The notes under the pieces: model-generated
Told to the model about the DNA's origin: nothing
What the model saw: only the letters and a program-made list of their open reading frames with translations
Databases searched by the model: none
Position numbers and translations under genes: made by a program
NCBI GenBank assembly: GCA_964461995.1
Contig: CAYWXL010000123.1
Location: 1 to 7,709, forward strand
DNA length: 7,709 nt
From: JALSRK01 sp964461995
GTDB taxonomy: Bacteria; Acidobacteriota; Terriglobia; Bryobacterales; Bryobacteraceae
Direction of reading: 5' to 3'
In this document: positions 1-6,210 of the stretch, piece after piece
Layout of the letters: each line of letters begins with the position of its first letter
How positions within the stretch are numbered: the stretch's first letter is position 1

Positions 1-248
1 GAAGACGCCTCGTCGGCGGCGCCTTCGGCCGGCGCGGTCCGCCGCCGAGGCACACCGTCTCGTGTTCGTCTCGTTCGGATTATCAGCATCACATCGCCGC
101 CGGGCAAAACCGCCCGTCCGCTGAAGAGTCCTAGCACAGGGGGGCGAGCCGGGCCGGTTCATGAGGGAGACAAATGCTGGAAGCACCAGGGGAACCCAGC
201 CTGGGGAAAGGTCGTGACCGGCCCTCGCAACCGGGCCGGCTGAGCTTC
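1..248. other. Non-coding or unassigned left flank with GC-rich hairpins
   Basis: No gene can be supported here. Plus frame 1 is open from the window edge to a TGA at 241-243, about 80 codons. Its translation is low in complexity (Arg, Ser, Gly, Pro) and matches no family I know, so it may be chance or the tail of an unrelated gene. The minus strand also has an ATG-initiated frame (160-162) running off the left edge, equally unsupported. Structure seen: inverted repeat TCGGCGGCG (13-21) with CGCCGCCGA (40-48), a small GGGC/GCCC hairpin near 104-117, and CCGGGCCGG in two places (near 150 and near 231). The region lies downstream of abiEii, so it may be the 3' untranslated end of that operon. 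Confidence 0.4.
218..239 (-). terminator. Possible hairpin terminator after the abiE operon
   Basis: CCGGCCC (218-224) and GGGCCGG (233-239) form a perfect 7-bp G+C stem around an 8-base loop. The hairpin lies 9 bases beyond the end of the abiEii stop codon, read on the minus strand. What follows on that strand is only weakly T-rich (CCTTTCCCC), so this is a poor match to a classical intrinsic terminator. Position is the main argument. Confidence 0.3.
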
Positions 249-1121
249 TTACGGGGCGCCCAAGAGCGGGCGCAAGTGCTCTTCCAGCTCCCCGATCACC
301 TTCGGGAAAGGGGGCAAGCCGGCGACCAACGGGCCGAGCCAATCCTGCCACGTCCGCTCCACGTGGGCGAGGACAACCGGATGGAAGAAGTCACCCACCG
401 AGTTGAAGCTCACGTCCCTGACGGCGCACTTGGCCTCCAAGAGTTCGACGAATCCGCCCAGGTTCAGCCGGCCTCGATAAGCGCAAAAGATACGCCAGAG
501 GTCGTAGTAATCACGCGCCCGGGAGCGGCTCCAGCCTCGACGCTGCAGGCGCTCAACGTATTGGAGGATGGCCCGCAACTTCTCGGCGGCGATTTCTTCC
601 AGCGTGTAGACGAGGATCTCCACCTGAAACGGCTCCCCGTAGTCGTGCAGGACCGCGCGGCGGAGCGGCGAAAGAACGACCTCTTCGTCCACGGTGATCT
701 CGAGCATGATCCGCGTTTGCGGCTGACGGTGTCACGGCAATCGCGCCCGGATCGTAAACGCCTCCTGCCCTCCCGGATGCGGCTTCTGTTCTACATATCT
801 CTCGCAGCCGATCTCGACGGGAGCGTACTCCTCAAGTAGTTCCGCGGCGGCAGAGCATGCCCGGCGGACAGCTTCTTCCAGCGGCTTCCCGGTCGGGGCG
901 CCATCAAGGGCGGAGAAATCGAGGTCTTCCGAGAAACGGTACTCTCCGAAGTAGCATTTCTTGAGGGCCGTCCCCCCTTTGAAGACCAGCGCCTTCCGCA
1001 ACGCCTCCCGGCTGCTGATCCCCGCCAGAATCCAGGAGATCAGGTAATCCCGCTCCAGGACTTCCCAGGGAACGCCGAGACGGCGGCGCGCTTCCAAGAG
1101 CCGGGCGCGCAACGGCCTCAT
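249..1121 (-). pseudogene. abiEii: AbiEii-type nucleotidyltransferase toxin, interrupted by an in-frame TGA
   Basis: This encodes the toxin half of an AbiE (type IV-like toxin-antitoxin/abortive infection) pair, a nucleotidyltransferase. The upstream part (1121-732, 129 residues) has the family motif KGGTALKK at residues 48-55 and FSEDLDF at 63-69, whose two Asp residues are the expected metal ligands. Codon 130 is TGA (732-734). The same frame then continues without a shift through HRQPQTRI into a further 152 codons (707-249). These carry LEITVDEE, the YTLEEIAAEKLRAIL block and RDYYDL, all normal for the C-terminal half of AbiEii. If the TGA were read as an amino acid the protein would have 290 residues, a normal length. 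Neither half alone contains all motifs. An internal ATG at 705-707 could restart translation but has no clear ribosome binding site. The start overlaps the abiEi stop as ATGA. The stop could be a true nonsense mutation (from TGG or CGA by one base), a sequence error, or readthrough. TGA ends other genes here, so codon reassignment is unlikely. Confidence 0.85.
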
Positions 1122-1957
1122 GCGGCGAGCCGTCCCCCGCCAAGATTCTCGATCACCATCCAGCGCCGGCTACACCGCCCCCGCTGCGGTCCCGTGGGAT
1201 CGAGTTTGCGGTATCCCTTGACGGGAAGGTCGAGGAGAGGCTGGAGTTCGGAGGCATCGATCCCCAGCCGTTCCAGCACCCACCCAAGCCGCTTCCCGGC
1301 AGCGGCGCCGAGCCTGAGGGCGTAATCGACGATCCGCCGGATGTCCAGGGAAGCCCCCCGGGACTCGAAAGCGTGCAGAACCTCAGCGAAGTCGCCGCAA
1401 TAGTGCGGACGCATGAGTCCGTCAAGGAGCGTCCTTTCCGGATCGGTGACTGTCACACGGGTCTCCCCGACCCAGACCTTCTGAAAGCCGAAATACCGAT
1501 CGGGCTTCACCCGGATCAGCCGGTACTCAGTGTCGCCGACTCGATATACCCCCCGGCTTCCGCCAGCTCCCGATGACGTCGAACCCGCCCCGGTCCCCGC
1601 GGCCGTCGTCAGAACGAAGACGACCCGCGGGCTCTGCTGAGTCAAGCCGTGGTAATGCAAGGCGGACCAGTGCGAGACTGCAGCAGGTTGAACAAGGGCC
1701 ATGGCAATCTCGAATTCATGGACTGGAGTCACGCCGGGAACGGTAGGCGAAAGCGCGTAGAGTCCGCGCCGGAGCCCAACAATCCAGCCGGTTCGCCGGA
1801 GGTGATAGAGCGCTTCCACCAGGTAGGAATCTTTCAAACCCACACGCGGGGCTAGTTCGCGAGCCTCCTCGATCGAGAAGATCCGGCGGCCTTCCGCAGA
1901 CAGGAGCCGCACCAGGTCGACACCGGAGTCCGAGCGCTTTATATCCTGACCAAGCAT
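1118..1957 (-). CDS. abiEi: AbiEi-type antitoxin, transcriptional regulator
   Basis: This 279-residue protein matches the AbiEi antitoxin family, which neutralises AbiEii and represses its own operon. Residues about 13-70 form the N-terminal winged-helix region, ending in the typical RTGWIVGLRRGLYALSP stretch. Residues 93-117 hold the conserved AVSHWSALHYHGLTQQSP segment and the following strand. TVTDPERTLLDGLMRPHYCG at 169-188 is another family hallmark, and the end (KGYRKLDPTGPQRG...RRWMVIEN) is the usual AbiEi C-terminus, so the gene is full length. A Gly/Ser/Ala-rich run at about 118-136 sits between two strands of the central domain and looks like a flexible insertion. The first ATG (1955-1957) is used. 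It directly touches a 19-base palindrome and has no room for a Shine-Dalgarno site, so translation may be leaderless. Its TGA overlaps the abiEii ATG, pointing to coupled translation. Confidence 0.88.
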   Translation of the reverse strand: MLGQDIKRSDSGVDLVRLLSAEGRRIFSIEEARELAPRVGLKDSYLVEALYHLRRTGWIVGLRRGLYALSPTVPGVTPVHEFEIAMALVQPAAVSHWSALHYHGLTQQSPRVVFVLTTAAGTGAGSTSSGAGGSRGVYRVGDTEYRLIRVKPDRYFGFQKVWVGETRVTVTDPERTLLDGLMRPHYCGDFAEVLHAFESRGASLDIRRIVDYALRLGAAAGKRLGWVLERLGIDASELQPLLDLPVKGYRKLDPTGPQRGRCSRRWMVIENLGGGRLAA

Positions 1958-1976
1958 AATTGGATATTATCCAATT
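1958..1976 (-). promoter_or_regulatory. Palindromic operator/promoter of the abiE operon
   Basis: AATTGGATA and TATCCAATT are perfect 9-base inverted arms around one central T. The repeat ends at the base before the abiEi start codon and is markedly AT-rich in a GC-rich setting. On the minus strand it contains GATAAT (1971-1966), five of six bases of the -10 consensus, which would place the transcription start 2-3 bases before the ATG. No convincing -35 is seen. Characterised AbiEi proteins repress their own promoter by binding inverted repeats. Binding of AbiEi here would cover the -10 element. The site is seen directly; its role is inferred. Confidence 0.6.
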
Positions 1977-2125
1977 TATCACACAGGGCATATACAGAGA
2001 GAGTCCTCGAGACGCGGTTCCTGGACAGCCTTGCGCCTCTTGGGCGCACGGGCGCCGTCAAGTCCATCACCGTCCGTACGCTCTTTCGGCCTTTCATGCG
2101 CACCGGCCCAGCGCCCGGCCCGTGC

Positions 2126-2131
2126 TACAAT
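2126..2131 (+). promoter_or_regulatory. Candidate extended -10 element for the DUF721-gatC-gatA operon
   Basis: TACAAT is preceded by TGC, giving an extended -10 form (TGnTACAAT). It overlaps the first candidate ATG (2130-2132) of the downstream gene. Transcription would start near 2138, so that ATG would lie upstream of the message and translation would have to begin at the in-frame ATG 2148 or GTG 2151. No good -35 hexamer is visible at the usual distance. Confidence 0.4.
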
Positions 2132-2576
2132 GGCGGCTTCACCGGAGATGGTGCGGGCCGGAACACTGATCGCTCGCTGGAAGAAACGCCCGGACTGCGT
2201 CGATCCGGACCAGCTCGCCCGCGCGGCTTGGCGGGCCGCCGCCGGCAAGAAGATCGACGCCCACACGGTGAGCGTCCGCCTCGTCCGCAAACACCTCATT
2301 GTCGGCGTCGAGGACCAGCTCTGGCAGCGCCAGCTCTTCGCCCTCCGGCAGGTTCTGCTCGAAAACCTTGAGCGCGTTCTCGGCCCCGGCGTCGTCGAGG
2401 ATATGGAGTTCCGCGTTCAGCCGCCCCGCAAGACCGCTGCCCGCGAGACTCTCCCCGCGCGCCGGCCTGCCGCCCGGGCCGCTGCGGCCGCCGCCGGAGC
2501 CGACGAGGCCGACGCCATCGCCGACCCAGTGCTCCGCCGCATCTATATCCGGTCGCGCAATCGGACATCGGCATGA
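2130..2576 (+). CDS. DUF721/DciA-like protein
   Basis: This 148-residue protein resembles the DUF721 family, which includes DciA, the helicase-loading factor of many bacteria that lack DnaC. The similarity covers residues about 29-96: an AWRAAAGKKIDAHTVSVRL segment, then LIVGVEDQLWQRQLFALRQVLLENL with the conserved Trp65, and a closing VVEDMEFRV strand. Residues about 97-130 are rich in Ala, Arg and Pro and probably disordered; the C-terminal helix IADPVLRRIYIRS follows. Start choice is uncertain. ATG 2130 gives the natural family N-terminus but overlaps a possible -10 hexamer; in-frame ATG 2148 and GTG 2151 are alternatives. A 33-codon extension back to TTG 2031 is Ser/Pro/Arg-rich and unlikely. 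The stop overlaps the gatC ATG as ATGA, so it is translationally coupled to an amidotransferase subunit. A DciA role is a family-based guess. Confidence 0.75.
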   Translation: MAASPEMVRAGTLIARWKKRPDCVDPDQLARAAWRAAAGKKIDAHTVSVRLVRKHLIVGVEDQLWQRQLFALRQVLLENLERVLGPGVVEDMEFRVQPPRKTAARETLPARRPAARAAAAAAGADEADAIADPVLRRIYIRSRNRTSA

Positions 2577-2872
2577 GAATCGATGAGAAACAGGTCCGTT
2601 ACGTGGCTGCCCTGGCCAACTTGGAGCTCACTCCCGAGGAGGCGCGCCGCATGGCCCGCGAGCTCGATCAGATCCTCTCCTACATGGACAAGCTGAACGA
2701 GCTGGATACCGAGGGCGTCGAGCCGATGGCCCAGGTGCTCTACGACGCCGATCCCGAGGCCACGCTGCGCGAGGACCGCGAAGGGCCGACGCTGCCCAAC
2801 GAGGTCGCCCTCGCCAACGCGCCGCTCAAAGGCGCCGGCCACTTCAAGGTGCCTAAGGTGATCGAACGCTAG
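2573..2872 (+). CDS. gatC: Asp-tRNA(Asn)/Glu-tRNA(Gln) amidotransferase subunit C
   Basis: GatC is the small subunit that wraps around and stabilises GatA in the GatCAB complex. That complex converts misacylated Glu-tRNA(Gln) and/or Asp-tRNA(Asn) to the amidated forms in the cytoplasm. The 99-residue length is normal. Family features are the N-terminal VRYVAALANLELTPEEARRM helix region (residues 8-27), the second helix ELDQILSYMDKLNELDTEGVEPM (about 30-52), the ATLREDREGP segment (78-87) and the FKVPKVIE terminus. The start is fixed by the ATGA overlap with the upstream DUF721-type gene; only a weak CGGA lies before it. gatA follows after 13 bases, so the two subunits are almost certainly made from one message in similar amounts. 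Confidence 0.95.
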   Translation: MRIDEKQVRYVAALANLELTPEEARRMARELDQILSYMDKLNELDTEGVEPMAQVLYDADPEATLREDREGPTLPNEVALANAPLKGAGHFKVPKVIER

Positions 2873-2885
2873 CCCCCGCTTCTGG

Positions 2886-4325
2886 ATGCCCATGGACGTC
2901 GCCGCACTCACCATCGACCGTATCCGCGAGGATCTGGCCGCCCGCCGCTACAGCGCCGCAGAACTGGCCGCCGCCGCCCTCGAGTTCGCCCGGGCGGAGA
3001 ACCCGAAGACCAACGCTTACCTGCACTTCTGCCCCGAACGGGCCATGGCCGCCGCGCGCCGCGTCGATGAGAAGCTCGCCCGCGGCGAAGATCCCGGCCC
3101 CCTCGGGGGCGTCCCGGTGGCCGTCAAGGACGTGATCCTCACCAAGGACGTCCGCACCACCTGCGCCTCGCGCCTGCTCGAAAAGTACGTTCCGCCTTAC
3201 GACGCCACGGCCGTCGCCCGCCTGGAAGAGGCCGGAGCGGTGATTCTCGGCAAGACGAACTGCGACGAGTTCGCCATGGGCTCCTCGAACGAGAACTCGG
3301 CCTTCGGTCCCGTGCGGAACCCGGTCGATCCCGAGCGCGTGCCCGGGGGCTCGAGCGGCGGCTCGGCGGCCGCCGTCGCGCAAGGAACCGCCGTGGCGGC
3401 GCTGGGCTCGGACACCGGAGGCTCGATCCGCCAGCCGGCTTCCTTCTGCGGCGTCGTCGGTGTCACCCCCACCTACGGCCGCGTCTCCCGCTACGGGCTT
3501 ACCGCCTTCGCCAGCTCCCTCGACCACATCGGCCCGCTGGCCCGCAACGTCCGCGACAGCGCCCGGCTCTTGCAGGTGATCGCCGGCCGCGACCCCATGG
3601 ACTCCACCTCGGCCTTCGCCCCCGTGCCCGACTACCTCGCCGGGCTCGACGGAGACGTCCGCGGCCTGAAGATCGGGCTGCCGAAGGAGTACTTCAAGGA
3701 CCTGGCCACCGAAACCGGCGATCTCATCGCCGCCGCCGTCGAGACGCTGAAGGGCCTCGGCTGCGAGATCCGCGAGGTCAGCCTGCCCACCACCGAGTAC
3801 GCCGTCCCCTGCTATTACGTCATCTGCACCGCCGAGGCCAGCTCCAACCTGGCCCGCTACGACGGCGTCCGCTACACGATCCGCGCCGAGGACGCCGAGT
3901 CCCTCATCGACATGTACCGCAAAACCCGCGGCCGCGGCTTCGGCGCCGAGTGCAAACGCCGCATCATGCTCGGCACCTACGTGCTCAGCGCCGGCTACTA
4001 CGACGCCTACTACCTGAAGGCGCAGCGCGTCCGCACCCTCATCTCCCGCGACTTCCAAGCCGCCTTCGAACAGGTGGACGCCCTAGTGGCCCCGGTCTCG
4101 CCGTTCCCGGCCTTCAAGCTCGGCGAGAAGATCGACGATCCGCTCGAGATGTACCTCTCCGACATCTACACCATCACCGGCGACCTGGCCGGCATCCCCT
4201 GCATGAGCGTCCCGTGCGGGCGCACTGCGGACGGATTGCCCGTCGGCCTGCAGATTCTGACGAACCACTTCCAGGAGCCGCTGATGTTCCGCATCGCCGC
4301 CGCCTACGAGCGCGCTGCGGCTTGA
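2886..4325 (+). CDS. gatA: Asp-tRNA(Asn)/Glu-tRNA(Gln) amidotransferase subunit A
   Basis: GatA is the glutaminase subunit of GatCAB. It releases ammonia from glutamine or asparagine and passes it to GatB for amidation of the misacylated tRNA. The 479-residue length is normal for the family. The amidase-signature Ser-cisSer-Lys triad can be placed: Lys81 in VAVKDV, Ser156 in GGSSGGSAAAVA and nucleophile Ser180 in GSDTGGSIRQPA. MGSSNENSAFGPVRNP (131-146) and TPTYGRVSRYGL are typical of GatA rather than of other amidases. Two in-frame ATGs (2886, 2892) are possible starts and neither has a strong ribosome binding site. gatB, which carries the tRNA-binding and kinase/transamidase activity, is not adjacent: a gene on the other strand begins 7 bases after the stop. 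It must be elsewhere for the complex to work. Confidence 0.96.
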   Translation: MPMDVAALTIDRIREDLAARRYSAAELAAAALEFARAENPKTNAYLHFCPERAMAAARRVDEKLARGEDPGPLGGVPVAVKDVILTKDVRTTCASRLLEKYVPPYDATAVARLEEAGAVILGKTNCDEFAMGSSNENSAFGPVRNPVDPERVPGGSSGGSAAAVAQGTAVAALGSDTGGSIRQPASFCGVVGVTPTYGRVSRYGLTAFASSLDHIGPLARNVRDSARLLQVIAGRDPMDSTSAFAPVPDYLAGLDGDVRGLKIGLPKEYFKDLATETGDLIAAAVETLKGLGCEIREVSLPTTEYAVPCYYVICTAEASSNLARYDGVRYTIRAEDAESLIDMYRKTRGRGFGAECKRRIMLGTYVLSAGYYDAYYLKAQRVRTLISRDFQAAFEQVDALVAPVSPFPAFKLGEKIDDPLEMYLSDIYTITGDLAGIPCMSVPCGRTADGLPVGLQILTNHFQEPLMFRIAAAYERAAA

Positions 4326-4332
4326 GCGCTTC

Positions 4333-5514
4333 TCAACGCCGCACCAGCTTCACGTCGTCGATCCGTATCGCGCCCCGGATTTTGCTGTCGATCCGCAGCG
4401 AGCCGTCCCGGCAGACAGCCACCTCCACCAACCCGCCACCGGGAACGCGCACGCCGGTGGTCACCCTTCGCCAATCGCCGCTTCCCCGGACCGCCTCGGT
4501 GCGCGCCGCCGCCGCGCCCGGCGCGTCCACCGGCCGCACGGCCAGGTAGACGCCCTTGTCGGTGGTGATCGCCTCGGGCTTCAGATAGGCCTCCAGGCGG
4601 TAGGAGCCCGGCGGCAGCCAGACCCGCTGGCGCACGTGCCGGTAGCTCAGGTTCCGGCCCCCGTCGAAGCGGATCCGCAGCGCCCAGCCGCCGGACCGCC
4701 CCGGTTCTTCCCTCGCCACCTCCACGCCGTCTACCCGGCCCACCCGCCAGCCGAACGTTCCGCCGCCCAGCTCCAGCTCGAAGCCCCCGTTGAAAATGTG
4801 GTTGCCCTCGCCGTAGCCTGGGTCCACGCCGGCGGCGTGCTCGCGCCAGACCGCCGCCGCTTCTTCATACCGCCGCTTCCGGACCAGGTACGCCACGTAG
4901 CTCTCCCGGACCGCCGGATCGCCGAAGCCCCGCCGCTCCAGCTCGCCCCAGACGCGCGACGCGGCCTCCGGCTCCGCCCATCTGACCAGGTCCCGGAAAT
5001 AGGCCCACCAGGCCTCGGCGCTCGGCGGCAGGCCCCTCGCCATGACTTCTTCGATGGGAATCTCCGTGCGGCGGTAGATGTTGAAGACGACGCCGTCGTA
5101 GTTGCGGACGGTGCCCAGCACGCGCGCGTACAACGGCAGCGCCCGAGCGACGTCTCCCTGTTGGAGGGCGAGATTGGCCACGCGAATCAGTATCGGCGGC
5201 AGGTTCGGCCCCAATTCGACGGCCTGTTCCATCGCTTGCACCGCTCGCCCGCGGTCGCCGGCCCGTTCGTAGGTCTCGGCCAGGGCGCACCAGCGGTAGG
5301 GGGTCGCCGGGTCCGCCGCCACGCCCTCGAGCGCCTTGGCCAGCGCCTGTTCAGGATCCGCCGCCGCAGCCTCGCGCTCTTCGGGCGCGCGCACGTAGAT
5401 GCGCACTGACTCCGGAAAAGACTCCGGCCGGATCCACCCCAGCTCCACCGCCGCCAACAGCAGCGCCAGCAGTCCAGCCGCCGCAAATGCGATCGCCGTC
5501 AGGATCCGGCCCAC
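4333..5514 (-). CDS. Membrane-anchored TPR protein with a carbohydrate-binding-like C-terminal domain
   Basis: I do not recognise a named gene. The 393-residue product starts with one hydrophobic segment (about 4-24), a signal anchor or uncleaved signal, so the rest is probably outside the cytoplasmic membrane. Residues about 53-137 contain two to three TPR-like helix pairs (ALAETYERAGDRGRAVQAMEQAVELGP, then NLALQQGDVARALPLYARVL), followed by more helical pairs to about 230. From about 240 (FNGGFELE ... FGWRV) to 391 the pattern is that of a CBM4/9-like or galactose-binding-like beta sandwich: an NGGFE opening, a PPGSYRLEAYL strand and a final IRIDDVKLVRR strand. Similar TPR proteins are often found near exopolysaccharide or O-antigen polymerisation genes, but none is in view. 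The start is GTG (5514-5512); a perfect TATAAT lies 9 bases upstream, so the message may be leaderless. It converges on gatA with a 7-base gap. Confidence 0.7.
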   Translation of the reverse strand: MGRILTAIAFAAAGLLALLLAAVELGWIRPESFPESVRIYVRAPEEREAAAADPEQALAKALEGVAADPATPYRWCALAETYERAGDRGRAVQAMEQAVELGPNLPPILIRVANLALQQGDVARALPLYARVLGTVRNYDGVVFNIYRRTEIPIEEVMARGLPPSAEAWWAYFRDLVRWAEPEAASRVWGELERRGFGDPAVRESYVAYLVRKRRYEEAAAVWREHAAGVDPGYGEGNHIFNGGFELELGGGTFGWRVGRVDGVEVAREEPGRSGGWALRIRFDGGRNLSYRHVRQRVWLPPGSYRLEAYLKPEAITTDKGVYLAVRPVDAPGAAAARTEAVRGSGDWRRVTTGVRVPGGGLVEVAVCRDGSLRIDSKIRGAIRIDDVKLVRR

Positions 5515-5523
5515 AAGAGAGGG

Positions 5524-5529
5524 ATTATA
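5524..5529 (-). promoter_or_regulatory. -10 element for the TPR/carbohydrate-binding gene
   Basis: On the minus strand the hexamer is a perfect TATAAT, standing out in GC-rich DNA. Transcription would start near 5516-5518, only 2-4 bases before the GTG start at 5514. No TTGACA-like -35 is present; that position falls inside the hairpin at 5547-5589. The element implies that the TPR gene is transcribed on its own and not only by readthrough from leuCD. Confidence 0.5.
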
Positions 5530-5546
5530 CCGCCGGGGACGGTCCT

Positions 5547-5589
5547 GGCTGCGGTCCCGGCCCCGCCGCTGTTTGCCGGGACCGCAGCC
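5547..5589 (-). terminator. Strong hairpin after leuD, probable terminator of the leu operon
   Basis: GGCTGCGGTCCCGGC (5547-5561) and GCCGGGACCGCAGCC (5575-5589) are perfect 15-base inverted arms around a 13-base loop. It lies 9 bases past the leuD stop and upstream of the next gene's -10 element, where a terminator is expected. No T-run follows on the minus strand, so it is not a textbook Rho-independent terminator; it could also block 3' exonucleases or work with another factor. Confidence 0.55.
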
Positions 5590-5598
5590 GCCCGTGCC

Positions 5599-6210
5599 TC
5601 AGCCCGCCAGCGTGTTGATGGGCGCCGGATGGGCCGCTTCGTAGGCCCGGATGTCGTCTTCGTGCTTGAGGATCCAGCCGATCTCGTCGATGCCTTCCAG
5701 CATGCACTGCTTGGCGAAGGGATCGACGTCGAAGTGCACCTCGCGGCCGTCGGCCAGCACCAGCTTCTGCCGCGCCAGGTCCACGGTGACCTCGTAGTCC
5801 GGGTTCTCGTCCACCTTCTGGAACAGCTCGGCGTGGATCTCGGCCGGCACCTCGATGGGCAGCAGCGAGTTCTTCAGCGCGTTGCCCTTGAAGATGTCGG
5901 CGAACGAGGTAGAGATCACCGCCCGGAAGCCGAATTGCGTCAGCGCCCACGGCGCGTGCTCCCGCGAGGAGCCGCAGCCGAAGTTGTCTCCGGCCAGCAG
6001 GATGGCTGCCCCGCGCGCCCGCGGCTGGTTGAGGATGAAGTCCGGCTTGGGGTTGCCCTCGGCGTCGTAGCGCCAGTCGTAGAAGAGCTGGTCGCCCAGC
6101 CCCGCCTTGGAGATGGTCTTCAGGAACCGCGCCGGGATGATCTGGTCGGTGTCGATGTTGTCCACCGGCAGCGGCGCGAGGCGGCTGGAAAAGGTCTCGA
6201 ACTTCTTCAT
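5599..6210 (-). CDS. leuD: 3-isopropylmalate dehydratase small subunit
   Basis: LeuD is the small (swivel-domain) subunit of isopropylmalate isomerase, which converts 2-isopropylmalate to 3-isopropylmalate in leucine biosynthesis. It supplies substrate-recognition residues next to the iron-sulfur cluster held by LeuC. The 203-residue length matches the usual ~200. Diagnostic segments are NIDTDQIIPARFL (18-30) and the GDNFGCGSSREHAPWAL block (73-89), with RAVISTSFADIFKGNALKN after it. The ATG (6208-6210) overlaps the leuC stop as ATGA and is preceded by a good ribosome binding site, GAGGGAG (6216-6222), five bases upstream. The subunits are therefore coupled in translation. No frameshift or missing motif is seen. 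Confidence 0.96.
   Translation of the reverse strand: MKKFETFSSRLAPLPVDNIDTDQIIPARFLKTISKAGLGDQLFYDWRYDAEGNPKPDFILNQPRARGAAILLAGDNFGCGSSREHAPWALTQFGFRAVISTSFADIFKGNALKNSLLPIEVPAEIHAELFQKVDENPDYEVTVDLARQKLVLADGREVHFDVDPFAKQCMLEGIDEIGWILKHEDDIRAYEAAHPAPINTLAG

Noticed and set aside
135..185. Possible group II intron domain V-like segment (GAGCC...GGTTC)
   Set aside because: The tip stem and catalytic bulge of domain V are missing and no reverse transcriptase is in view; the resemblance is too short to count.
174..839. Plus-strand open frame of 221 codons opposite abiEii
   Set aside because: It is antisense to recognisable AbiEii motifs on both sides of the TGA; composition is that of a shadow frame.
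249..1121. Frameshift as the explanation for the split abiEii
   Set aside because: Both parts are in exactly the same frame (the two ATGs are 414 bases apart, 138 codons), so a nonsense codon, not an insertion or deletion, divides them.
2031..2129. N-terminal extension of the DUF721-type gene to a TTG at 2031
   Set aside because: The added 33 residues are Ser/Pro/Arg-rich and unlike the family, and a candidate -10 element lies downstream of that start.
2853..4058. Minus-strand open frame of 401 codons opposite gatA
   Set aside because: It is antisense to a well-supported gatA, its translation is Gly/Ala/Val/Asp-rich mirror sequence typical of high-GC antisense frames, and no family motif is seen.
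4636..5409. Plus-strand open frame of 257 codons opposite the TPR gene
   Set aside because: The minus strand gives a coherent signal anchor, TPR repeats and beta-sandwich pattern; the plus frame is Pro/Arg/His-rich and featureless.
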